This document shows positions 1 through 8,172 of a stretch of 26,574 bases of DNA, one piece after another. Below the pieces are notes generated by a model. That model was not told the DNA's origin, made no database searches, and worked only from the letters and a program-made list of their open reading frames with translations. The position numbers and the translations under genes are program-made. Source of the DNA: Zygnema circumcarinatum (Eukaryota > Streptophyta > Zygnematophyceae > Zygnematales > Zygnemataceae); assembly GCA_037447605.1 (NCBI GenBank), contig CM074821.1, positions 1,330,496 to 1,357,069 on the forward strand, in the 5' to 3' direction. Numbering within the stretch: the first letter of the stretch is position 1; the number at the start of each line of letters is the position of its first letter.

Positions 1-110
1 AGGGAGGGGAGGGAGGGAGGGAGGGAAAGGGAGGGTGAGTGGGTGGGAGGGAGGGAGGGAAGGGAGGGAGGGAAGGGAGGGGAGGGGAGGGAGGGAAGGG
101 TTTTGTGGAG
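1..110. repeat. GGGA/GGGAG simple repeat
   Basis: The left edge is almost pure purine, built from GGGA and GGGAG units on the plus strand. Any reading frame across it is a low-complexity artefact. It resembles the GA/CT-rich tracts found in introns and spacers across the window. Confidence 0.85.
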
Positions 111-1431
111 TTTAGGGTTCAGAGTTAAAGTACCCGTGCGGGGTATATATTGTTTTTTCCGGGTATACTTTTTTGTTGGTATATGTCCAGGCTTGGGCGT
201 GCTCGAAGAGTTATTTCCTGAACGCCGACATTATTTGTAATGTGTCGGCGATTTTTTAGGGGCTCTAAATCATTTCTTAGCAATAATTCTTTCGCCGGAG
301 GGGGAGGAAAAGGGGAAGGATGGCAGGAAATTACTGTTAGGCCGCCTTTGCAAAATTTGTACAGGAAAGGGCTTTTTTTATTTAGGTCTGTTTTGCCCTC
401 GAACGGGCCGAGCTATTCGATACTCATTTTTTTTTTTTTATATTTAAGCCGAGAATTTTTCCCGCGAAGTCCTCTTGTTGGGTTGTGCACCTTGTTTGGC
501 TCTATTTTAGTCTATGCTTGACTAAGCTGTGTAACCAGCCAAAGGAACTCTCTGAGCGCTGCCAGCTTTAGCTCCATGCGGGGCCCAGGGCAGGTCAGCC
601 ACTCGCTTTGGTCATTAGTCAGATCTCGAAACATCAGTCTGGCCATTAGTTGGGCCTGAAATAGTCAACGATAGCCTTAGCCACTGCTAAAACCCTCAAA
701 AGGAGGATGGCCTCGACATCATGAGTTTCATGCACTTCCCCCCTTTCCTAAAAATTCTAAAAATCTTAAAAACCCTAGAAACCCTGAAACTCTAAGAAAT
801 CCTAAAAACTGGTTAGTCAGATCCTGACTAAATGCGATGGCCACTGTACCGTCAGCGCTGACGCACTCGTCAAATCACGGACTGTACGAAAACCACAAAC
901 GACAAAGGGTACAGTACGGAGATGCACAAAAAGGTACACATGTACGGGTTTTATTTACCATCTTTAACTTCCGTACCGTCGGCAGGAGAGATAAAATGTT
1001 TTCTGACCGACCCGACAAAATAGGGTACGCCCAAAAAGCAAGCCGCAATGATTACCTGCCACGTGGTATATGCCCGTTGGCCCGCGACCCGTTGAAGGCC
1101 ACTTTGGACCGTTCAGAAATTGCCGTTGCGAAAAAATGGGCCTTTGAGCGATCCAACGGTCCAGATCTCCCGGATCCGACGGCGTAATTTCCGCCACCCT
1201 CTCTGGCAAACGGTCGGCGCCACCGACCTCCCGCCCGTAACCCCTTCCCGGAAGCTTCCTCTCCCCTGACATTCTCCGCATTTCGCCGTACGCCGCGGCG
1301 CGCCGCGCATGCCCCTGCACGTCTTAAAGGGCTAATGACCTACTGACGCTCTACCACTCTCACTCTCTCTCTCTCCCCCTCTATCTCGCTCTCTTTTCGC
1401 TCTCTCCTAGTCTGAGCTCCGTGAGGCATTC
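111..1431. other. Intergenic region upstream of the Cys-rich gene
   Basis: I see no gene here. Several short frames exist but have low-complexity or unrecognisable products. A stretch at 745-810 carries repeated AAAACCCTA/AAAATCCTA-like units typical of spacers and introns in this window. One CACGTG core lies near 1062. A CT-rich run at about 1355-1410 immediately precedes the start codon of the Cys-rich gene and may be 5' leader. The GC-rich part at 1050-1320 could be its promoter; that is inference from position only. Confidence 0.5.
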
Positions 1432-2954
1432 ATGGCCGCCTCTTTCCTCTTCTCCCGGGCAGTGGCGCTCGTCCTTTCCCTCCTCATCGTCCTTTCCCTC
1501 TCCCTCTCCTCCTCCGCACGGCCTCTCTCCCTCCCCCTCTCCCTCCCCCACGGCGCGGCTTGCACGCTGGGCGCCAGCAGGGACTGGGCTCCTCCTTTCT
1601 GCGAAGATGGCGTTCTCTCCTGCCTCGTTTCGGAGATTTCTCCCGCGCCTGCTCCCGCTACCACTCCCACTACCGCAGGCGAGGAGGAAGCGGGAGAGGG
1701 AGAAGGAGAGGGAGCGGGAGAGAGGCAGGCGCCCGCCTCCCGCACCACCGCCATCCTCCGCGGGACATGCCACTCTAACCTCTCCTCCGCCTCGTACTGC
1801 GCCGTGGGGCCCTTTAATTTCGCCGTGGGAGTCAGAAATATTTCCAGTTTTGGGCCCTCCTCCTGCGAGAGCTGCAGCTGTACCCTCCACGCGGACCTCC
1901 CGACGGCAAACAAGGCGCGCTGTGACTGCGACCCCCTGCCTCCGTGCTACATAGAACCGTCGGGGGCAACGCTAGTTGGGCACGGATGTCCGTACTCAGT
2001 TCAGAGCAACTGCGTTATTACGGTGCCACGTGGCGGCCCGGAGATCGCCCGCCGAGGAAAAATCCTAAAAACCCCAAAGTTTAAGAAAACCCTAAAAACG
2101 CATTTGGGGCGCTGCCAGGCGCCGCAAGTCCCGGTTTGCGTGTCGGCGGGGCGGGGGTGGGGGCCCTATTTCTATGCTGTTGGGACTAACGGAATGGTTA
2201 AACCGGGGGACGCCTGTTCCGTGTGCTCCTGCGGGGAGGGCGGCGTTGTGGAGAACTGCACCCGCCTGGAGGACTGCTCGGAAGGGTCCAATTCGAAAAT
2301 CTCATTTTTTTGATTTTAAATTTTTTATTTTACTCAATTGGATTTTGAGTGGTCGGTGCGGAGGTTTGAACTTGGAGCTGGGACTTTGAAATTTACATGG
2401 AAAAGGGAAGGAGGAACGGCATACGGAACTGAACGGAGGGCATGTAGACGGAGGGGGGAGGAGGAAAAGGCAACGGTGTTGCCTTGGGGTTCTATGTGTC
2501 AGTTCAGCCTCGCTCGGGCTGTTGGGAGGGAAAAAAATCACAAGCAGAGGAAGCATTTTTTGTTGGGCACATTTTTAGGGTTTTACGGGGTTTTGATTTG
2601 GTTCCATTATAGCGCTTTTCTCTAACATTTTTTGGGAAGCACAGGTGTTGCAATTTTTTTTTTTTTTTTCTCAGTGGGCGGTTTGGAATTGCCTGCCGAG
2701 AAAAAGCGCGAATTCTTTTTGTTTTTTTTCACGTTCAGTTATTCTTTTTATGACTTGACTACGCAGCTTGTTCAGGAGTAGTGTAAATAGAGATTTCGGT
2801 AACATTTAGAGGGCTAGCATTGGTTATTATTATTACATTTTCCGATTCGATTTTTTTGTCTGATGGAATTTTTGCAGCTTGCCCAAATCTGCATTATTGT
2901 GTTGTGACAGAAACCTGCCACGTGCCATGTGATGGTGTTGATCCTCCAGTTTGA
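1432..2954 (+). CDS. Secreted cysteine-rich protein with VWC-like modules
   Basis: The ATG at 1432 (context ttcATGGCC) opens a frame to 2313. It begins with a clear signal peptide: a hydrophobic run over residues 7-25 ending near SSSARP. After an acidic GEGEGE linker the mature part is Cys-rich, with two similar clusters, CESCSC...CDCDPLPPC and CSVCSCGEGGVVENC...C. Their CxxCxC spacing recalls von Willebrand factor C modules, but I do not recognise the family. A 3' exon at 2878-2954, after tttgcag, reads CPNLHYCVVTETCHVPCDG and then TGA, continuing the Cys pattern. The joining donor is unresolved: the only late GT (2286) gives the wrong phase for that frame, so another small exon or a different donor is needed. 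A 96-nt in-frame intron at 2023-2118 (acg|gtgcca to tgccag|gcg) is plausible, because it covers the Cys-free, Lys-rich, CCTAAAA-type stretch. The secreted Cys-rich nature is firm; the exact model is not. Confidence 0.55.
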
Positions 2955-3859
2955 GTTTTACTCCCTTTCCATTTCCTCTCCTCTTCCCCTTTTTTTTTTT
3001 GTTTGTTTGTTTGTTTTTGTCTTTAATCCTTTGTTTACGATGATGATGTTATTTCGATGGCAATGCTGATGTGATATATATATTGCGCTGGTTGAATTGC
3101 TTGATTGATATTGTAGATAATCTGCTGGTCCAAAGAATGGCTACGAAAAAAATGCAAGCAGAAGTGCCTAGTAACGTTCTATTATTCATGCTGCCCCCCC
3201 CCCCCCCAATTTTGTTTTTTTCCCCTTTCCTACTCCGTAGGTGCAGTCCCTTCCTCTCCCTTTAGACGCTAATCTGCCTGACACACTGAAAGCCATAAAA
3301 CCCTGAAAACTCTGAAAACCCCAGAAGCCCTTAAAACCTTAAAACCCTTAAAAACATATGAAATCCAAGAAAAATGAAATGCGTACTTGATACTCGGTTT
3401 GCGCAGAGCGGACTCTATTAAAAAAAAGGGGCGAATGAGGTTGAGGCTTTCTTTACATGGTTCAAACCGGTGCTATGAAAAATGACTTCAGTCAAGTCAA
3501 GTCAGTTCTTAGCCAAGCCATCAGCCAAGTTAAGCCAGTGAACGCTCCGTTAAACCGCCTGTGAGCGCTCCACTGACATTCTGACAGCTGGCGGATGTGT
3601 TCTGGAATTGGTGCCGTACACAATGGATGACCTGTCAATGATGTGCCATGCTGGCAGCTGGACAGCCGTGTGCAAGATTTTAGGTTTCGGGTTTGAAGGT
3701 TTTGGGTTTATCGGCCTCCATAAAATGTACATAACGGTCCTACGCCCCATGCACACACATAGCAAGAACAACACCCCAACATTCACACATACACACAACC
3801 CTAAATAAATCCCTGAACCCTCCTCCCTCATAACCTCTAAAACCGCCAGCTTCCACTTA
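2955..3859. other. Spacer between Cys-rich gene and telomere-like array
   Basis: No gene is seen. The stretch holds homopolymer T and C runs (2990-3020, 3194-3207), an AAAACCCTGAAAACTC-type repeat at 3295-3370, and short repeats of GTCAAGTCA and AGCCAAG at 3490-3540. The 3' UTR of the Cys-rich gene presumably lies at its left end. Confidence 0.5.
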
Positions 3860-4085
3860 CTCCCTAAACCCTAAACCCTCAACCCTCAACCCTCAACCCT
3901 AACCCCTAACCCCTAAACCCTGACCCCTAAACCCTAACCCCTAAACCCCAAACCCCAAACCCCAAACCCCTAATCCCTAAACCCTAAACCCTAAACCCTA
4001 AACCCTAAACCCCAAACCCCTAAACCCTAAACCCTAACCCCTTAACCCCAAACCCCTAAACCCTAAACCCTAAGCCCTAAACCCT
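3860..4085 (+). repeat. Telomere-like array (CCCTAAA/CCCTAAC/CCCCAAA mix)
   Basis: More than thirty units of CCCTAAA, CCCTAAC and CCCCAAAC follow one another with little other sequence. The plant-type 7-mer and the 6-mer are interleaved. The array ends only a few bases from the COQ4 stop codon at 4087, so it lies in or beside the COQ4 3' UTR. It is interstitial because unrelated genes flank both sides. Confidence 0.9.
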
Positions 4086-4086
4086 T

Positions 4087-6046
4087 TCAAAGCATGCCTT
4101 CCCCAGTCTTCGGAGCCGGCGTGATCCTCCACCTCCTCCTCACCTCCTCCAAGTCCTCCTCGAACGCCCTCTCATAGTAAATGCACATGAGGTCCGCCGC
4201 CCTCTGCCCGGCCCGTACGGCCCACGGGTAGTACGTGTCACGTAACGCCGTTCTCTGTTGCAACGGCAAACGGAACGGCCCCCCCGCAACAGCGAGCGCG
4301 CACATGGGAAGGCCCGTCTGGACGAGCTCGACCATTTTCAGGGCCAGTTCGCCGGAAACGGTCGTACGGCAACCGAAAAGGACGTGCCAGAAATCATGCA
4401 CTTCTCGAGCGCTGCATGGCCGGGGAGAGATTTTGGGTTAGAGGGATGTGGAAATTTTGGGAAAATTTTGGGTCTTTTGGAATATGAACCCAAAAGGAAA
4501 AGGCAGTGGGGACTTCACATTTGATGGTGTAGACTTAACAAAATCTTACGAACAGAAAAGTTTCGGGAATAAAAAAAAAAAACAAAAAAGTTTCGGAGCT
4601 TTTGGTCTCAAACTTTCGAACAGCTTTTAAGTCTGGCTCCCCCTAATCGAGCTAAACCTAAGAAGCGTAAGAATTTAGGATATTAAAAATTTAAAAGTTT
4701 TAATTTTTTTTTGATGTTAGAAGTTAGAGAGCTTACCGTGCTGCCACGTAGGCGAGATCCGGATTGTCGACGAATCGGACGGGAGGACGGTCATCTGCAG
4801 AGAAATTTCTTCTGCCCATAAATTGGGCGTAGGCTGCCCCAAAAGTATTTTCCGGAAGGTCCCACGCGTGGCCGACTGCTGCAGAAGTGACACGTGGGCG
4901 CTCCGCCAAAATGGCCTACAAAGTTAAAAATAAAAAAAAACGGAATAGAAGAAAATTACACATTGCTGCCCTACAAAAATTGACCACCTAACCCTAAACT
5001 CTGAACCTTAACTCTAATCCTAACCCTAAAGTCTGAAATTTGAGCCTAATCCTAATCCTAAACTCTAAACCTAACCCCTATTCCTAACCCTAACTCTTAA
5101 TTCTAACCCTAATCCTAACCCTAAACTCTGAGCTGCCTAACCCCTAACATAAAAAACTGAACCCTAACATATTTTAAGTTTATGGTTCTGAAGAATCAAT
5201 TGCCATAAAGCAAAGGCATGCAGGTTTTTTTTTCAAGGATCACATTTCTAAAATAGCGCTTCATGAACCTTGGAACTGAGCAGCCCAAAATGGCTTCTTC
5301 TTGAAGAGGGGGACACAGTTTGGCCTGCCTTGACCACTTTGAAGCACTACTTCTCGCGAGTAAAAACCTAAATCTGAAAAACTTAAGGCTCTAAATAAAC
5401 CCTAATTTTGACCTACCAATAAGAATTAAAAAACCTACAACATGCTCAAACTTAATCAAAGTTAATCTTTTAAATTTTTCACCCGTAATTACTCTAATCC
5501 TGAAAATGCTTAAAAAAAATACATGTTGAGTCTCACCCGCCCTTCCCGGTCGACCTTCATCCTCTGCAGCATCCGTCCGTACGCTTGGACACCTGTCGTC
5601 TCCCCGAGGGCCGCCACGAGGTCGGCACGCGCCGGATTGGCCAGCGCGGTTAGGGCTGAGCTGGCAGCGATGACGGCCTTCTGCCACGTGGCGGTCGGAA
5701 CATGGGTGTCGTACAGAGGAGGCCCTGCATGTGCGCGGGCCGAAGACCCTAAACCTAAAATTTAAAACCTTAAACTTAAAAGAAAATTAGAAGAAAATTA
5801 GAATTGAAGTAAAAAAAAACCATTTTCAAAAAGCTGACTTAATCGAGAATAGAGCAGTTTTCAACCTGCAGTGGAGAATATATAACGTGTCCCCAACGCT
5901 TCTTGTCTTCCCAAAGCATCAATTTCTACTTTATTTAACTTCAAAAAATGAAAATTTGGATCGACGGAAACGCCATTTGCAGAAGCAGCAACTCCGAGCA
6001 ATGATCGAGAACGATAAAAAGTGGGCTCCAAGCTTCTGAGCAGCAT
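4087..6046 (-). CDS. COQ4: Ubiquinone biosynthesis protein COQ4, mitochondrial
   Basis: Four exons on the minus strand: 6046-5866, 5724-5537, 4915-4737 and 4411-4087, all with GT-AG introns and matching phases, giving 290 residues. Exon 1 starts [15 protein letters not shown], an Arg/Ser-rich presequence typical of mitochondrial import. Exon 2 carries the [15 protein letters not shown] and [12 protein letters not shown] segments. Exon 3 carries [27 protein letters not shown] and [10 protein letters not shown]. Exon 4 carries [13 protein letters not shown], with the metal-binding HDxxHx11E motif at H188, D189, H192 and E204, then [11 protein letters not shown] and LMCIYYE. COQ4 belongs to the mitochondrial CoQ synthome and is linked to removal of the ring carboxyl group. 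All key residues are present. Length is slightly above usual because of the N-terminal extension. Telomere-like sequence sits in intron 2 and just past the stop. A miniature inverted-repeat element lies in intron 3. Confidence 0.95.
4527..4640 (+). mobile_element. Miniature inverted-repeat element, copy B (COQ4 intron 3)
   Basis: AGACTTAACAAAATCTT (4531-4547) is paired with an inverted TTAAGTCT (4627-4634). The same 17 bases followed by a one-base change and CGAA, with the same terminal TTAAGTCT, occur at 20317-20433. The two copies have similar spans (104 and 98 bp between these markers) but different interiors. No coding capacity. It lies inside an intron of COQ4. Its outer ends are less well matched than those of the other copy, and I could not find a target duplication. 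Confidence 0.6.
4985..5165 (+). repeat. Degenerate telomere-like tract in COQ4 intron 2
   Basis: Diverged CCTAACCCTAA/CCTAATCCTAA units, with interspersed CTCTAA and CTGAA variants, fill part of the 621-nt intron between COQ4 exons 2 and 3. On the coding (minus) strand they read TTAGGG-like. Confidence 0.8.
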
Positions 6047-6315
6047 CGTTTTCTTTTCCAGGAGGATAAAATGGGAGAAATTTCTAAGGATATTTTCAAG
6101 CAGACAAAGGGCAGCTGGAAACCCTACAAAGGAGCCTCAGAAAACGTGCGACGAATGCTTTTTAACCTAAAAAATAAAATCCTGCTCAAACCCCCCAAGA
6201 ATTCCGACAGAAAGTCTGGGTAAATGATACGTCTCAGACTCTCTATTTTTTTTTTTAAATATTTTTAATATCTATCTATCTCTTTAATATCTTTTAAAAC
6301 TTTACGCTTGCTCGT
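6047..6315. promoter_or_regulatory. Region upstream of COQ4 start
   Basis: About 270 bases separate the COQ4 ATG (6046, minus strand) from the target duplication of the hAT-like element. The region is AT-rich and must contain the COQ4 5' leader and proximal promoter, but I see no motif I would defend. A short run of TATCTATC lies near 6271. Confidence 0.35.
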
Positions 6316-7588
6316 CTGCAGAGTAGGGATGGCCCGCGTTATAAATTCCGAATATATTATATAATTTACAACGGGTTTAAAATTAGTAATATATTACAAA
6401 GTAAAACAGTTTATTACATATATTATACCCAGTCGTTTTGAACAATTAACGACCGTACGACCGTGCTCGTACGGTCGTACGGTCGTACCATACCAAAATT
6501 AGGTCGTTTTGGCGTTGGCGTTGCGAAATGCGTTCGTCTGGTTTTTTCTGTCTGCTCGTGCTCGGGCCGCATAATACCGTACAGTCGTACGACCGTACGA
6601 CCGTACATGTTGTAAAGGCGTTGTAAATTAATATATATCAGCAGGCCTCTTCAAATAGGGGAGATCCCCTAAATATCGTAAATAGCTTATTTATGTAAGA
6701 TTTTGAGATTAGTTTACGTGATTTCAACTTAAATACCACACAAGCCCCAAAAAAACATTTTTTTGATTAAAAACAAAAAGGAAATGAATTGCATTTGCAA
6801 CCACGATAGCAATGATGTATATGAACTTTACTTGTTGGTATAACAACACGGCTTTAGAAACTGGTGCAACTTCTTCGACTCTTATAGATTGGTAAATTTT
6901 ACCAATCAATTAGAACAACTGTGCATTTAGCAATCACAACCTATAGTTGCTTATTCAAAAACTCAATTGCACGGAAACTTTGTAGATCCAATCCTAAGCT
7001 CTCTATTTCCTTTTCCATCCATCATTAATTACTTCAAGTATCACTTTAGAATCCATCATAGTCTTGAAATTTCCTCACAAAAACTCTATTCCAAATCATA
7101 ACCTCTGAAATTCTAGGTGTAGTCACAAAAGAAAAACTGAAATAGGAACTAAAATTAGAAATGAAATGAAAAATGGTGTCACTCCCTTAGGAGTTTTAGG
7201 CTGAACAAGACAGCTATAGAAGTGATGCAAACTACTCAAAGAGACCCTCGAAGAGCGGTCAAACTATCAAATTGTTTGCAGTGAAGAATGCCTTCCAATG
7301 AAAAGTCTGTCAACCTCTTTCAAAACTCGTCTTTCTCCCATCCAATTACTGAAAAATCAGACTCGACGATAGCAGTGTTGGGAAATAATGAACGTCCGTA
7401 CGTGCACGGTTTCGTCCGTACAGTCCATATTTACGTGTTTTTACAAAACCAAGTTAGGGGACAGTCCCCTATCTTAAGCCGAAATCCCCTATTTGAAGAG
7501 GCCTGTATATCAGCCGTTATCTATTCGTCACAGTTGTATAATATAATATATAATATATAATCGTAACTAATCCATCCCTACTGCAGAG
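6316..7588. mobile_element. Non-autonomous hAT-like element (outer), with TSDs
   Basis: The element spans 6324-7580. Its ends are perfect 9-bp inverted repeats, TAGGGATGG at 6324-6332 and CCATCCCTA at 7572-7580. It is flanked by identical 8-bp direct repeats CTGCAGAG at 6316-6323 and 7581-7588. An 8-bp target duplication plus a (T/C)AGGGATG terminus is the hallmark of the Ac/Ds branch of the hAT superfamily. Subterminal CGTACGACCGT motifs recur at 6450-6489 and 6573-6605, the first set forming a near-perfect hairpin. No transposase is encoded. Most of its present 1257 bp is a nested second element; without that and its duplication the original would have been about 385 bp. Confidence 0.88.
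6634..7513. mobile_element. Non-autonomous hAT-like element (inner, nested), with TSDs
   Basis: The element spans 6642-7505 (864 bp). Its inverted termini match perfectly over 21 bp, beginning CAGGCCTCTTCAAATAGGGG at 6642 and mirrored at 7485-7505. It is flanked by 8-bp direct repeats TATATCAG at 6634-6641 and 7506-7513. Just inside each end is a small near-palindrome, AGGGGAGATCCCCT on the left and AGGGGACAGTCCCCT on the right. The 8-bp duplication and CAGG start suggest hAT, of a different family from the outer element. Frames inside do not exceed about 90 codons and none looks like a transposase, so it is non-autonomous. Confidence 0.9.
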
Positions 7589-7639
7589 GCATTCCACTCC
7601 CTCCCCTGTACGGTAAGCGAGGGGCAACACGCTTGCTAG

Positions 7640-7840
7640 GGAGAGGCTGAATATCGGAGACATCCCGATTTGGTCCATATCGAGGCAAGCCGATAGGAAA
7701 AATATCGTAACCAATACGATATCGAAGCATACGCGATACAGATAATATCGAGATACATACGATATACTTAACGACAATATTGGCTTTATTACGATATGAA
7801 AATATCGGAATATGATACGAATCGGCGTTGCCTCGATTTT
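7640..7840. repeat. ATATCG-rich foldback repeat
   Basis: ATATCG or its complement CGATAT occurs at least seven times in about 160 bases. ATCGAGGCAAGCCGAT (7679-7694) is nearly repeated in inverted orientation at 7821-7837. The tract could be a degraded inverted-repeat transposon. Terminal repeats and target duplications are not clear enough to define its ends. Confidence 0.5.
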
Positions 7841-8060
7841 GAGTCGTATCATGTCTCGTAGTGTTCCGTACTATACACCATTGCAAATAAGCAAATCTTC
7901 AGAATAAAGATCGGTCAAGCAGTAAATAAAAGGAGACATACACCCACTCACCAAATGAAAAAAAAAATCATATTCATACTTAAAGGCACCACCTTCCCTC
8001 CCCCAATACAAAATGTTCCCTCCCTCCCTCCCTCCCTCCCTCTCCTCTCGCCCTCGCTCT
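7841..8060. other. Spacer downstream of the DG1-like gene
   Basis: No gene is visible between the foldback repeat and the CT microsatellite. It is probably 3' flank or 3' UTR of the minus-strand PPR gene that ends at 8169. CCCT-rich repeats begin near 8018. Confidence 0.4.
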
Positions 8061-8110
8061 CTTTCTCTTTCTCTCTCTCTTTCTCTTTCTCTCTCTCTCT
8101 CTCTCCCACA

Positions 8111-8171
<61 letters not shown>
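8061..8171 (+). repeat. (CT)n microsatellite abutting the DG1 stop codon
   Basis: An almost uninterrupted CT dinucleotide run, with CTTTCT variants at its left side, ends at the reverse complement of the TAG stop of the DG1-like gene (8171-8169). The 3' UTR of that gene therefore starts with a long (GA)n tract. Both strands are open in several frames here purely because of the repeat. Confidence 0.95.

Positions 8172-8172
<1 letters not shown>

Noticed and set aside
964-1320. Minus-strand frame of about 118 codons and an overlapping plus-strand frame
   Set aside because: No recognisable domain, no plausible splice context, and both sit in GC-rich promoter-like DNA upstream of the Cys-rich gene.
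3860-4085. A true chromosome end or CRISPR-like array
   Set aside because: The array is interstitial with genes on both sides, and units are short tandem telomere-like repeats without spacers.
4511-4528. GGACTTCACATTTGATGG resembling GGACTTCACATTTAATGG at the right edge (about 26528)
   Set aside because: A single 17 of 18 match without inverted ends or further similarity; could be chance or an old repeat, and there is too little to define a family.
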